The notes under the pieces: generated by a model
The model's input: only the letters and a program-made list of their open reading frames with translations
Told to the model about the DNA's origin: nothing
Database searches by the model: none
Made by a program: the position numbers and the translations under genes
Assembly: GCA_935421135.1 (NCBI GenBank)
Contig: OW285195.1
Span: forward strand, 3,418,701-3,482,700
DNA from: Bugulina stolonifera
Taxonomy: Eukaryota > Bryozoa > Gymnolaemata > Cheilostomatida > Bugulidae
Length of the DNA stretch: 64,000 nt
Reading direction: 5' to 3'
Shown: positions 43,912 through 59,110 of the stretch, piece by piece
Layout: the number at the start of each line of letters is the position of its first letter
Numbering within the stretch: position 1 is the stretch's first letter

Positions 43912-44728
43912 TGTATAATAATACATGTGAGTAAGAGCATACAATAACTATTATAGTGTCAGTATATAATAATACATGTAAGCAAAAGCATACAATGACT
44001 ATTATAGTGTCAGTGTATAATAACACATGTAAGTAAAAGCATACAATAACTATTATAGTGTCAGTATATAATATTACATGTAAGTAAAAGCATACAATAA
44101 CTATTATAGTGTCAGTGTATAATAATACATGTAAGTAAAAGCATACAATAACTATTATAGTGTCAGTGTATAATAATACATGTAAGTAAGAGCATACAAT
44201 AACTATTATAGTGTCAGTGTATAATAATACATGTGAGTAAGAGCATACAATAACTATTATAGTGTCAGTGTATAATAATACATGTAAGTAAAAGCATACA
44301 ATAACTATTATAGTGTCAGTGTATAACAATACATGTAAGTAAAAGCATACAATAACTATTATAGTGTCAGTGTATAATAACACATGTAAGTAAAAGCATA
44401 CAATAACTATTATAGTGTCAGTGTATAATAATACATGTGAGTAAGAGCATACAATAACTATTATAGTGTCAGTATATAATAATACATGTAAGCAAAAGCA
44501 TACAATGACTATTATAGTGTCAGTGTATAATAATACATGTAAGTAAAAGCATACAATAACTATTATAGTGTCAGTGTATAATAATACATGTAAGTAAAAG
44601 CATACAATAACTATTATAGTGTCAGTGTATAATAATACATGTAAGTAAAAGCATACAATAACTATTATAGTGTCAGTGTATAATAACACATGTAAGTAAA
44701 AGCATACAATAACTATTATAGTGTCAGT
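43912..44728 (+). repeat. Lead-in to the 79-monomer HOR block
   Basis: Types are mixed. The T20-to-C marker (GTAAGCAAAAG) appears near 43,983 and 44,493, each in an A1 monomer that also carries G34. These are earlier relatives of the T20-to-C copies inside the HOR block, where the monomer lacks G34 and A1. Confidence 0.75.
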
Positions 44729-47700
44729 ATATAATATTACATGTAAGTAAAAGCATACAATAACTATTATAGTGTCAGTGTATAATAATACATGTGAGTA
44801 AGAGCATACAATAACTATTATAGTGTCAGTGTATAATAATACATGTAAGTAAGAGCATACAATAACTATTATAGTGTCAGTGTATAATAATACATGTAAG
44901 TAAAAGCATACAATAACTATTATAGTGTCAGTGTATAACAATACATGTGAGTTAAAGCATACAATAACTATTATAGTGTCAGTGTATAATAATACATGTA
45001 AGTAAGAGCATACAATAACTATTATAGTGTCAGTGTATAATAACACATGTAAGTAAGAGCATACAATAACTATTATGGTGTCAATGTATAATAATACATG
45101 TAAGTAAAAGCATACAATAACTATTATAGTGTCAGTGTATAATAATACATGTGAGTAAAAGCATACAATAACTATTATAGTGTCAGTGTATAATAATACA
45201 TGTAAGTAAGAGCATACAATAACTATTATAGTGTCAGTGTATAATAACACATGTAAGTAAGAGCATACAATAACTATTATGGTGTCAATGTATAATAATA
45301 CATGTAAGTAAAAGCATACAATAACTATTATAGTGTCAGTGTATAATAATACATGTGAGTAAAAGCATACAATAACTATTATAGTGTCAGTGTATAATAA
45401 CACATGTAAGTAAAAGCATACAATAACTATTATAGTGTCAGTATATAATATTACATGTGAGTAAAAGCATACAATAACTATTATAGTGTCAGTGTATAAT
45501 AATACATGTAAGTAAAAGCATACAATAACTATTATAGTGTCAGTGTATAATAATACATGTAAGTAAAAGCATACAATAACTATTATGGTGTCAGTGTATA
45601 ATAATACATGTAAGTAAAAGCATACAATAACTATTATAGTGTCAGTGTATAATAATACATGTGAGTAAGAGCATACAATGACTATTATGGTGTCAGTGTA
45701 TAATAATACATGTAAGCAAAAGCATACAATAACTATTATGGTGTCAATGTATAATAATACATGTAAGTAAAAGCATACAATAACTATTATAGTGTCAGTA
45801 TATAATATTACATGTGAGTAAAAGCATACAATAACTATTATAGTGTCAGTGTATAATAACACATGTAAGTAAAAGCATACAATAACTATTATGGTGTCAG
45901 TGTATAATAATACATGTGAGTAAAAGCATACAATAACTATTATAGTGTCAGTGTATAATAATACATGTAAGTAAAAGCATACAATAACTATTATAGTGTC
46001 AGTATATAATATTACATGTGAGTAAAAGCATACAATAACTATTATAGTGTCAGTGTATAATAACACATGTAAGTAAAAGCATACAATAACTATTATGGTG
46101 TCAGTGTATAATAATACATGTAAGTAAAAGCATACAATAACTATTATAGTGTCAGTGTATAATAATACATGTGAGTAAGAGCATACAATAACTATTATAG
46201 TGTCAGTGTATAATAATACATGTGAGTAAGAGCATACAATGACTATTATGGTGTCAGTGTATAATAATACATGTAAGCAAAAGCATACAATAACTATTAT
46301 GGTGTCAATGTATAATAATACATGTAAGTAAAAGCATACAATAACTATTATAGTGTCAGTATATAATATTACATGTGAGTAAAAGCATACAATAACTATT
46401 ATAGTGTCAGTGTATAATAACACATGTAAGTAAAAGCATACAATAACTATTATGGTGTCAGTGTATAATAATACATGTAAGTAAAAGCATACAATAACTA
46501 TTATAGTGTCAGTGTATAATAATACATGTAAGTAAAAGCATACAATAACTATTATAGTGTCAGTGTATAATAATACATGTAAGTAAAAGCATACAATAAC
46601 TATTATAGTGTCAGTGTATAATAATACATGTAAGTAAAAGCATACAATAACTATTATAGTGTCAGTGTATAATAATACATGTAAGTAAAAGCATACAATA
46701 ACTATTATAGTGTCAGTGTATAATAATACATGTGAGTAAAAGCATACAATAACTATTATGGTGTCAGTGTATAATAATACATGTAAGTAAAAGCATACAA
46801 TAACTATTATAGTGTCAGTGTATAATAATACATGTGAGTAAGAGCATACAATAACTATTATAGTGTCAGTGTATAATAATACATGTAAGTAAAAGCATAC
46901 AATAACTATTATAGTGTCAGTGTATAATAATACATGTAAGTAAAAGCATACAATAACTATTATAGTGTCAGTGTATAATAATACATGTGAGTAAAAGCAT
47001 ACAATAACTATTATAGTGTCAGTGTATAATAATACATGTGAGTAAGAGCATACAATAACTATTATGGTGTCAGTGTATAATAATACATGTAAGTAAAAGC
47101 ATACAATGACTATTATAGTGTCAGTGTATAATAATACATGTAAGTAAAAGCATACAATAACTATTATAGTGTCAGTGTATAACAATACATGTAAGTAAAA
47201 GCATACAATAACTATTATAGTGTCAGTGTATAATAATACATGTAAGTAAAAGCATACAATAACTATTATAGTGTCAGTGTATAATAATACATGTAAGTAA
47301 GAGCATACAATAACTATTATAGTGTCAGTGTATAATAATACATGTGAGTAAAAGCATACAATAACTATTATGGTGTCAGTGTATAATAATACATGTAAGT
47401 AAAAGCATACAATAACTATTATAGTGTCAGTGTATAATAATACATGTGAGTAAGAGCATACAATGACTATTATAGTGTCAGTGTATAATAATACATGTAA
47501 GTAAAAGCATACAATAACTATTATAGTGTCAGTGTATAATAATACATGTAAGTAAAAGCATACAATAACTATTATAGTGTCAGTGTATAACAATACATGT
47601 GAGTAAAAGCATACAATAACTATTATAGTGTCAGTGTATAATAATACATGTAAGTAAAAGCATACAATAACTATTATAGTGTCAGTGTATAACAATACAT

Positions 47701-48757
47701 GTAAGTAAAAGCATACAATAACTATTATAGTGTCAGTGTATAATAATACATGTGAGTAAGAGCATACAATGACTATTATAGTGTCAGTGTATAATAATAC
47801 ATGTAAGTAAAAGCATACAATAACTATTATAGTGTCAGTGTATAATAATACATGTAAGTAAAAGCATACAATAACTATTATAGTGTCAGTGTATAACAAT
47901 ACATGTGAGTAAAAGCATACAATAACTATTATAGTGTCAGTGTATAATAATACATGTGAGTAAGAGCATACAATGACTATTATAGTGTCAGTGTATAATA
48001 ATACATGTAAGTAAAAGCATACAATAACTATTATAGTGTCAGTGTATAATAATACATGTAAGTAAAAGCATACAATAACTATTATAGTGTCAGTGTATAA
48101 TAATACATGTAAGTAAAAGCATAAAATAACTATTATAGTGTCAGTGTATAACAATACATGTGAGTAAAAGCATACAATAACTATTATAGTGTCAGTGTAT
48201 AATAATACATGTAAGTAAGAGCATACAATAACTATTATAGTGTCAGTGTATAACAATACATGTGAGTAAGAGCATACAATAACTATTATAGTGTCAGTGT
48301 ATAATAATACATGTAAGTAAAAGCATACAATAACTATTATAGTGTCAGTGTATAATAATACATGTAAGTAAAAGCATACAATAACTATTATAGTGTCAGT
48401 GTATAATAATACATGTAAGTAAGAGCATACAATAACTATTATAGTGTCAGTGTATAATAATACATGTAAGTAAAAGCATACAATAACTATTATAGTGTCA
48501 GTGTATAATAATACATGTAAGTAAGAGCATACAATAACTATTATAGTGTCAGTGTATAACAATACATGTGAGTAAGAGCATACAATAACTATTATAGTGT
48601 CAGTGTATAATAATACATGTAAGTAAGAGCATACAATAACTATTATAGTGTCAGTGTATAACAATACATGTGAGTAAGAGCATACAATAACTATTATAGT
48701 GTCAGTGTATAATAATACATGTAAGTAAAAGCATACAATAACTATTATAGTGTCAGT
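44729..48757 (+). repeat. 79-monomer HOR, copy D1 (4,029 bp)
   Basis: The copy begins at an A1 plus T9 monomer. Rare markers are GTTAAAG at 44,953, T20-to-C at 45,717 and 46,278, and GCATAAAATAAC (C30 to A) at about 48,121. Relative to D2 it differs at several monomers between 46.46 and 47.0 kb (G34 and C7 absent where D2 has them), so it is the most diverged of the three copies. Confidence 0.9.
44984..45391 (+). repeat. Four-monomer (204-bp) tandem duplication inside D1
   Basis: The order G23; C10 plus G23 plus G43 plus A50; plain; G17 occurs at 44,984-45,187 and again at 45,188-45,391. This duplication lies within the nine-monomer segment that copy D2 lacks. Copy D3 has it too. Confidence 0.85.
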
Positions 48758-51700
48758 ATATAATATTACATGTAAGTAAAAGCATACAATAACTATTATA
48801 GTGTCAGTGTATAATAATACATGTGAGTAAGAGCATACAATAACTATTATAGTGTCAGTGTATAATAATACATGTAAGTAAGAGCATACAATAACTATTA
48901 TAGTGTCAGTGTATAATAATACATGTGAGTAAAAGCATACAATAACTATTATAGTGTCAGTGTATAATAACACATGTAAGTAAAAGCATACAATAACTAT
49001 TATAGTGTCAGTATATAATATTACATGTGAGTAAAAGCATACAATAACTATTATAGTGTCAGTGTATAATAATACATGTAAGTAAAAGCATACAATAACT
49101 ATTATAGTGTCAGTGTATAATAATACATGTAAGTAAAAGCATACAATAACTATTATGGTGTCAGTGTATAATAATACATGTAAGTAAAAGCATACAATAA
49201 CTATTATAGTGTCAGTGTATAATAATACATGTGAGTAAGAGCATACAATGACTATTATGGTGTCAGTGTATAATAATACATGTAAGCAAAAGCATACAAT
49301 AACTATTATGGTGTCAATGTATAATAATACATGTAAGTAAAAGCATACAATAACTATTATAGTGTCAGTATATAATATTACATGTGAGTAAAAGCATACA
49401 ATAACTATTATAGTGTCAGTGTATAATAACACATGTAAGTAAAAGCATACAATAACTATTATGGTGTCAGTGTATAATAATACATGTGAGTAAAAGCATA
49501 CAATAACTATTATAGTGTCAGTGTATAATAATACATGTAAGTAAAAGCATACAATAACTATTATAGTGTCAGTATATAATATTACATGTGAGTAAAAGCA
49601 TACAATAACTATTATAGTGTCAGTGTATAATAACACATGTAAGTAAAAGCATACAATAACTATTATGGTGTCAGTGTATAATAATACATGTAAGTAAAAG
49701 CATACAATAACTATTATAGTGTCAGTGTATAATAATACATGTGAGTAAGAGCATACAATAACTATTATAGTGTCAGTGTATAATAATACATGTGAGTAAG
49801 AGCATACAATGACTATTATGGTGTCAGTGTATAATAATACATGTAAGCAAAAGCATACAATAACTATTATGGTGTCAATGTATAATAATACATGTAAGTA
49901 AAAGCATACAATAACTATTATAGTGTCAGTATATAATATTACATGTGAGTAAAAGCATACAATAACTATTATAGTGTCAGTGTATAATAACACATGTAAG
50001 TAAAAGCATACAATAACTATTATGGTGTCAGTGTATAATAATACATGTAAGTAAAAGCATACAATGACTATTATAGTGTCAGTGTATAATAATACATGTA
50101 AGTAAAAGCATACAATAACTATTATAGTGTCAGTGTATAACAATACATGTAAGTAAAAGCATACAATAACTATTATAGTGTCAGTGTATAATAATACATG
50201 TAAGTAAAAGCATACAATAACTATTATAGTGTCAGTGTATAATAATACATGTAAGTAAGAGCATACAATAACTATTATAGTGTCAGTGTATAATAATACA
50301 TGTGAGTAAAAGCATACAATAACTATTATGGTGTCAGTGTATAATAATACATGTAAGTAAAAGCATACAATAACTATTATAGTGTCAGTGTATAATAATA
50401 CATGTGAGTAAGAGCATACAATGACTATTATAGTGTCAGTGTATAATAATACATGTAAGTAAAAGCATACAATAACTATTATAGTGTCAGTGTATAATAA
50501 TACATGTAAGTAAAAGCATACAATAACTATTATAGTGTCAGTGTATAACAATACATGTGAGTAAAAGCATACAATAACTATTATAGTGTCAGTGTATAAT
50601 AATACATGTGAGTAAGAGCATACAATAACTATTATGGTGTCAGTGTATAATAATACATGTAAGTAAAAGCATACAATGACTATTATAGTGTCAGTGTATA
50701 ATAATACATGTAAGTAAAAGCATACAATAACTATTATAGTGTCAGTGTATAACAATACATGTAAGTAAAAGCATACAATAACTATTATAGTGTCAGTGTA
50801 TAATAATACATGTAAGTAAAAGCATACAATAACTATTATAGTGTCAGTGTATAATAATACATGTAAGTAAGAGCATACAATAACTATTATAGTGTCAGTG
50901 TATAATAATACATGTGAGTAAAAGCATACAATAACTATTATGGTGTCAGTGTATAATAATACATGTAAGTAAAAGCATACAATAACTATTATAGTGTCAG
51001 TGTATAATAATACATGTGAGTAAGAGCATACAATGACTATTATAGTGTCAGTGTATAATAATACATGTAAGTAAAAGCATACAATAACTATTATAGTGTC
51101 AGTGTATAATAATACATGTAAGTAAAAGCATACAATAACTATTATAGTGTCAGTGTATAACAATACATGTGAGTAAAAGCATACAATAACTATTATAGTG
51201 TCAGTGTATAATAATACATGTAAGTAAAAGCATACAATAACTATTATAGTGTCAGTGTATAACAATACATGTAAGTAAAAGCATACAATAACTATTATAG
51301 TGTCAGTGTATAATAATACATGTGAGTAAGAGCATACAATGACTATTATAGTGTCAGTGTATAATAATACATGTAAGTAAAAGCATACAATAACTATTAT
51401 AGTGTCAGTGTATAATAATACATGTAAGTAAAAGCATACAATAACTATTATAGTGTCAGTGTATAACAATACATGTGAGTAAAAGCATACAATAACTATT
51501 ATAGTGTCAGTGTATAATAATACATGTGAGTAAGAGCATACAATGACTATTATAGTGTCAGTGTATAATAATACATGTAAGTAAAAGCATACAATAACTA
51601 TTATAGTGTCAGTGTATAATAATACATGTAAGTAAAAGCATACAATAACTATTATAGTGTCAGTGTATAATAATACATGTAAGTAAAAGCATAAAATAAC

Positions 51701-52327
51701 TATTATAGTGTCAGTGTATAACAATACATGTGAGTAAAAGCATACAATAACTATTATAGTGTCAGTGTATAATAATACATGTAAGTAAGAGCATACAATA
51801 ACTATTATAGTGTCAGTGTATAACAATACATGTGAGTAAGAGCATACAATAACTATTATAGTGTCAGTGTATAATAATACATGTAAGTAAAAGCATACAA
51901 TAACTATTATAGTGTCAGTGTATAATAATACATGTAAGTAAAAGCATACAATAACTATTATAGTGTCAGTGTATAATAATACATGTAAGTAAGAGCATAC
52001 AATAACTATTATAGTGTCAGTGTATAATAATACATGTAAGTAAAAGCATACAATAACTATTATAGTGTCAGTGTATAATAATACATGTAAGTAAGAGCAT
52101 ACAATAACTATTATAGTGTCAGTGTATAACAATACATGTGAGTAAGAGCATACAATAACTATTATAGTGTCAGTGTATAATAATACATGTAAGTAAGAGC
52201 ATACAATAACTATTATAGTGTCAGTGTATAACAATACATGTGAGTAAGAGCATACAATAACTATTATAGTGTCAGTGTATAATAATACATGTAAGTAAAA
52301 GCATACAATAACTATTATAGTGTCAGT
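48758..52327 (+). repeat. HOR copy D2, 70 monomers, lacking nine
   Basis: Before the gap, markers are 79 monomers from D1 (the A1/T9 monomers at 44,729 and 48,758). After it they are 70 monomers apart (T20-to-C at 45,717/49,287 and 46,278/49,848; C30-to-A at 48,121/51,691). The missing 459 bp corresponds to about 44,883-45,341 of D1 and falls next to the A10- and G17-variant monomers near 48.9 kb. Because D1 and D3 both have it, loss in D2 is the simpler explanation. Confidence 0.88.
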
Positions 52328-55300
52328 ATATAATATTACATGTAAGTAAAAGCATACAATAACTATTATAGTGTCAGTGTATAATAATACATGTGAGTAA
52401 GAGCATACAATAACTATTATAGTGTCAGTGTATAATAATACATGTAAGTAAGAGCATACAATAACTATTATAGTGTCAGTGTATAATAATACATGTAAGT
52501 AAAAGCATACAATAACTATTATAGTGTCAGTGTATAACAATACATGTGAGTTAAAGCATACAATAACTATTATAGTGTCAGTGTATAATAATACATGTAA
52601 GTAAGAGCATACAATAACTATTATAGTGTCAGTGTATAATAACACATGTAAGTAAGAGCATACAATAACTATTATGGTGTCAATGTATAATAATACATGT
52701 AAGTAAAAGCATACAATAACTATTATAGTGTCAGTGTATAATAATACATGTGAGTAAAAGCATACAATAACTATTATAGTGTCAGTGTATAATAATACAT
52801 GTAAGTAAGAGCATACAATAACTATTATAGTGTCAGTGTATAATAACACATGTAAGTAAGAGCATACAATAACTATTATGGTGTCAATGTATAATAATAC
52901 ATGTAAGTAAAAGCATACAATAACTATTATAGTGTCAGTGTATAATAATACATGTGAGTAAAAGCATACAATAACTATTATAGTGTCAGTGTATAATAAC
53001 ACATGTAAGTAAAAGCATACAATAACTATTATAGTGTCAGTATATAATATTACATGTGAGTAAAAGCATACAATAACTATTATAGTGTCAGTGTATAATA
53101 ATACATGTAAGTAAAAGCATACAATAACTATTATAGTGTCAGTGTATAATAATACATGTAAGTAAAAGCATACAATAACTATTATGGTGTCAGTGTATAA
53201 TAATACATGTAAGTAAAAGCATACAATAACTATTATAGTGTCAGTGTATAATAATACATGTGAGTAAGAGCATACAATGACTATTATGGTGTCAGTGTAT
53301 AATAATACATGTAAGCAAAAGCATACAATAACTATTATGGTGTCAATGTATAATAATACATGTAAGTAAAAGCATACAATAACTATTATAGTGTCAGTAT
53401 ATAATATTACATGTGAGTAAAAGCATACAATAACTATTATAGTGTCAGTGTATAATAACACATGTAAGTAAAAGCATACAATAACTATTATGGTGTCAGT
53501 GTATAATAATACATGTAAGTAAAAGCATACAATAACTATTATAGTGTCAGTGTATAATAATACATGTAAGTAAAAGCATACAATAACTATTATAGTGTCA
53601 GTATATAATATTACATGTGAGTAAAAGCATACAATAACTATTATAGTGTCAGTGTATAATAACACATGTAAGTAAAAGCATACAATAACTATTATGGTGT
53701 CAGTGTATAATAATACATGTAAGTAAAAGCATACAATAACTATTATAGTGTCAGTGTATAATAATACATGTGAGTAAGAGCATACAATAACTATTATAGT
53801 GTCAGTGTATAATAATACATGTGAGTAAGAGCATACAATGACTATTATGGTGTCAGTGTATAATAATACATGTAAGCAAAAGCATACAATAACTATTATG
53901 GTGTCAATGTATAATAATACATGTAAGTAAAAGCATACAATAACTATTATAGTGTCAGTATATAATATTACATGTGAGTAAAAGCATACAATAACTATTA
54001 TAGTGTCAGTGTATAATAACACATGTAAGTAAAAGCATACAATAACTATTATGGTGTCAGTGTATAATAATACATGTAAGTAAAAGCATACAATGACTAT
54101 TATAGTGTCAGTGTATAATAATACATGTAAGTAAAAGCATACAATAACTATTATAGTGTCAGTGTATAACAATACATGTAAGTAAAAGCATACAATAACT
54201 ATTATAGTGTCAGTGTATAATAATACATGTAAGTAAAAGCATACAATAACTATTATAGTGTCAGTGTATAATAATACATGTAAGTAAGAGCATACAATAA
54301 CTATTATAGTGTCAGTGTATAATAATACATGTGAGTAAAAGCATACAATAACTATTATAGTGTCAGTGTATAATAATACATGTAAGTAAAAGCATACAAT
54401 AACTATTATAGTGTCAGTGTATAATAATACATGTGAGTAAGAGCATACAATGACTATTATAGTGTCAGTGTATAATAATACATGTAAGTAAAAGCATACA
54501 ATAACTATTATAGTGTCAGTGTATAATAATACATGTAAGTAAAAGCATACAATAACTATTATAGTGTCAGTGTATAACAATACATGTGAGTAAAAGCATA
54601 CAATAACTATTATAGTGTCAGTGTATAATAATACATGTGAGTAAGAGCATACAATAACTATTATGGTGTCAGTGTATAATAATACATGTAAGTAAAAGCA
54701 TACAATGACTATTATAGTGTCAGTGTATAATAATACATGTAAGTAAAAGCATACAATAACTATTATAGTGTCAGTGTATAACAATACATGTAAGTAAAAG
54801 CATACAATAACTATTATAGTGTCAGTGTATAATAATACATGTAAGTAAAAGCATACAATAACTATTATAGTGTCAGTGTATAATAATACATGTAAGTAAG
54901 AGCATACAATAACTATTATAGTGTCAGTGTATAATAATACATGTGAGTAAAAGCATACAATAACTATTATAGTGTCAGTGTATAATAATACATGTAAGTA
55001 AAAGCATACAATAACTATTATAGTGTCAGTGTATAATAATACATGTGAGTAAGAGCATACAATGACTATTATAGTGTCAGTGTATAATAATACATGTAAG
55101 TAAAAGCATACAATAACTATTATAGTGTCAGTGTATAATAATACATGTAAGTAAAAGCATACAATAACTATTATAGTGTCAGTGTATAACAATACATGTG
55201 AGTAAAAGCATACAATAACTATTATAGTGTCAGTGTATAATAATACATGTAAGTAAAAGCATACAATAACTATTATAGTGTCAGTGTATAACAATACATG

Positions 55301-56356
55301 TAAGTAAAAGCATACAATAACTATTATAGTGTCAGTGTATAATAATACATGTGAGTAAGAGCATACAATGACTATTATAGTGTCAGTGTATAATAATACA
55401 TGTAAGTAAAAGCATACAATAACTATTATAGTGTCAGTGTATAATAATACATGTAAGTAAAAGCATACAATAACTATTATAGTGTCAGTGTATAACAATA
55501 CATGTGAGTAAAAGCATACAATAACTATTATAGTGTCAGTGTATAATAATACATGTGAGTAAGAGCATACAATGACTATTATAGTGTCAGTGTATAATAA
55601 TACATGTAAGTAAAAGCATACAATAACTATTATAGTGTCAGTGTATAATAATACATGTAAGTAAAAGCATACAATAACTATTATAGTGTCAGTGTATAAT
55701 AATACATGTAAGTAAAAGCATAAAATAACTATTATAGTGTCAGTGTATAACAATACATGTGAGTAAAAGCATACAATAACTATTATAGTGTCAGTGTATA
55801 ATAATACATGTAAGTAAGAGCATACAATAACTATTATAGTGTCAGTGTATAACAATACATGTGAGTAAGAGCATACAATAACTATTATAGTGTCAGTGTA
55901 TAATAATACATGTAAGTAAAAGCATACAATAACTATTATAGTGTCAGTGTATAATAATACATGTAAGTAAAAGCATACAATAACTATTATAGTGTCAGTG
56001 TATAATAATACATGTAAGTAAGAGCATACAATAACTATTATAGTGTCAGTGTATAATAATACATGTAAGTAAAAGCATACAATAACTATTATAGTGTCAG
56101 TGTATAATAATACATGTAAGTAAGAGCATACAATAACTATTATAGTGTCAGTGTATAACAATACATGTGAGTAAGAGCATACAATAACTATTATAGTGTC
56201 AGTGTATAATAATACATGTAAGTAAGAGCATACAATAACTATTATAGTGTCAGTGTATAACAATACATGTGAGTAAGAGCATACAATAACTATTATAGTG
56301 TCAGTGTATAATAATACATGTGAGTAAAAGCATACAATAACTATTATAGTGTCAGT
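52328..56356 (+). repeat. 79-monomer HOR, copy D3 (4,029 bp)
   Basis: D3 restores the nine-monomer segment, including the rare GTTAAAG at 52,552, which is 149 monomers from its D1 partner. T20-to-C markers lie at 53,316 and 53,877 and C30-to-A at 55,720. D3 resembles D2 closely, with a few differences such as A43 where D2 has G43 near 54,357. Confidence 0.9.
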
Positions 56357-56815
56357 GTATAATAATACATGTGAGTAAGAGCATACAATGACTATTATAG
56401 TGTCAGTGTATAATAATACATGTGAGTAAAAGCATACAATAACTATTATGGTGTCAGTGTATAATAACACATGTAAGTAAAAGCATACAATAACTATTAT
56501 AGTGTCAGTGTATAATAATACATGTAAGTAAGAGCATACAATAACTATTATAGTGTCAGTGTATAACAATACATGTGAGTAAGAGCATACAATAACTATT
56601 ATAGTGTCAGTGTATAATAATACATGTGAGTAAAAGCATACAATAACTATTATAGTGTCAGTGTATAATAATACATGTGAGTAAGAGCATACAATGACTA
56701 TTATAGTGTCAGTGTATAATAATACATGTGAGTAAAAGCATACAATAACTATTATGGTGTCAGTGTATAATAACACATGTAAGTAAAAGCATACAATAAC
56801 TATTATAGTGTCAGT
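56204..56815 (+). repeat. Six-monomer (306-bp) tandem duplication across the end of D3
   Basis: The order G23; C7 plus G17 plus G23; G17; G17 plus G23 plus G34; G17 plus G43; C10 occurs at 56,204-56,509 and again at 56,510-56,815. It straddles the D3 right edge. The same doubled unit occurs at 63,140-63,751. Confidence 0.88.
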
Positions 56816-57733
56816 ATATAATATTACATGTGAGTAAAAGCATACAATAACTATTATAGTGTCAGTGTATAATAACACATGTAAGTAAAAGCATACAATA
56901 ACTATTATAGTGTCAGTGTATAATAACACATGTAAGTAAAAGCATACAATAACTATTATAGTGTCAGTGTATAATAATACATGTAAGTAAAAGCATACAA
57001 TAACTATTATAGTGTCAGTGTATAATAATACATGTGAGTAAGAGCATACAATAACTATTATAGTGTCAGTGTATAATAATACATGTGAGTAAAAGCATAC
57101 AATAACTATTATAGTGTCAGTGTATAATAATACATGTGAGTAAAAGCATACAATAACTATTATAGTGTCAGTGTATAATAATACATGTGAGTAAAAGCAT
57201 ACAATAACTATTATAGTGTCAGTGTATAATAATACATGTAAGTAAGAGCATACAATAACTATTATAGTGTCAGTGTATAACAATACATGTAAGTAAGAGC
57301 ATACAATAACTATTATAGTGTCAGTGTATAACAATACATGTAAGTAAGAGCATACAATAACTATTATAGTGTCAGTGTATAATAACACATGTAAGTAAGA
57401 GCATACAATAACTATTATGGTGTCAATGTATAATAATACATGTAAGTAAAAGCATACAATAACTATTATAGTGTCAGTGTATAATAATACATGTAAGTAA
57501 AAGCATACAATAACTATTATAGTGTCAGTGTATAATAATACATGTAAGTAAAAGCATACAATAACTATTATAGTGTCAGTGTATAATAATACATGTGAGT
57601 AAAAGCATACAATAACTATTATAGTGTCAGTGTATAATAATACATGTAAGTAAGAGCATACAATAACTATTATAGTGTCAGTGTATAATAATACATGTAA
57701 GTAAGAGCATACAATAACTATTATAGTGTCAGT

Positions 57734-58243
57734 GTATAATAACACATGTCAGTAAGAGCATACAATAACTATTATGGTGTCAATGTATAATAATACATGT
57801 AAGTAAAAGCATACAATAACTATTATAGTGTCAGTGTATAATAATACATGTGAGTAAAAGCATACAATAACTATTATAGTGTCAGTGTATAATAATACAT
57901 GTGAGTAAAAGCATACAATAACTATTATAGTGTCAGTGTATAACAATACATGTGAGTAAAAGCATACAATGACTATTATGGTGTCAGTGTATAATAATAC
58001 ATGTAAGTAAGAGCATACAATAACTATTATAGTGTCAGTGTATAATAATACATGTAAGTAAGAGCATACAATAACTATTATAGTGTCAGTGTATAATAAT
58101 ACATGTAAGTAAGAGCATACAATAACTATTATGGTGTCAATGTATAATAATACATGTAAGTAAAAGCATACAATAACTATTATAGTGTCAGTGTATAATA
58201 ATACATGTAAGTAAAAGCATACAATGACTATTATAGTGTCAGT
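57734..58243 (+). repeat. Ten-monomer segment, copy 1 of a 27-monomer offset pair
   Basis: The order matches 59,111-59,620 at a 1,377-bp offset, with shared G43/A50 monomers ending at 57,781 and 58,138. The first monomer carries C10 and a private GTCAGT that makes an in-frame TGA. Confidence 0.85.
57749..57751 (-). other. In-frame TGA from A18-region change (GTCAGT)
   Basis: The usual GTAAGT or GTGAGT reads GTCAGT. On the minus strand the TTA/TCA codon becomes TGA. The change is private to this monomer; the partner at 59,111 has GTAAGT. Confidence 0.95.
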
Positions 58244-59110
58244 GTATAATAATACATGTAAGTAAAAGCATACAATAACTATTATAGTGTCAGTGTATAA
58301 TAATACATGTAAGTAAAAGCATACAATAACTATTATAGTGTCAGTGAATAATAACACATGTGAGTAAAAGCATACAATGACTATTATAGTGTCAGTGTAT
58401 AATAATACATGTAAGTAAAAGCATACAATAACTATTATAGTGCCAGTGTATAATAATACATGTAAGTAAGAGCATACAATAACTATTATAGTGTCAGTGT
58501 ATAATAATACATGTAAGTAAAAGCATACAATAACTATTATAGTGTCAGTGTATAACAATACATGTGAGTAAGAGCATACAATGACTATTATGGTGTCAGT
58601 GTATAATAATACATGTAAGTAAGAGCATACAATAACTATTATAGTGTCAGTGTATAATAACACATGTAAGTAAAAGCATACAATAACTATTATAGTGTCA
58701 GTGTATAACAATACATGTGAGTAAGAGCATACAATGACTATTATGGTGTCAGTGTATAATAATACATGTAAGTAAGAGCATACAATAACTATTATGGTGT
58801 CAGTGTATAATAATACATGTAAGTAAAAGCATACAATAACTATTATAGTGTCAGTGTATAATATTACATGTAAGTAAAAGCATACAATAACTATTATAGT
58901 GTCAGTGTATAACAATACATGTGAGTAAGAGCATACAATGACTATTATGGTGTCAGTGTATAATAATACATGTAAGTAAGAGCATACAATAACTATTATA
59001 GTGTCAGTGTATAATAACACATGTAAGTAAAAGCATACAATAACTATTATAGTGTCAGTGTATAATAATACATGTAAGTAAAAGCATACAATAACTATTA
59101 TAGTGTCAGT
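58244..59110 (+). repeat. Satellite stretch with several private variants
   Basis: Types are mixed. A private CAGTGAATA at about 58,347 sits in one of only two monomers I found with both C10 and G17. An isolated GTGCC marker lies at 58,443. Monomers of the C7/G17/G23/G34/G43 type recur near 58.55, 58.70 and 58.91 kb, each followed by a G23 monomer. Confidence 0.75.

Larger units (their letters stand above)
40673..57745 (-). other. Open minus-strand frame over the D-block, probably non-coding
   Basis: 5,690 codons of the same repeat, opening at a GTG created by C10 and ending at the TGA at 40,673. Replacements mark the HOR copies: Y-to-C (T20 to C), Y-to-N (GTTAAAG) and V-to-L (C30 to A). The frame between 40,672 and 38,771 is also open but has no TTG or GTG to start from. 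Confidence 0.85.
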
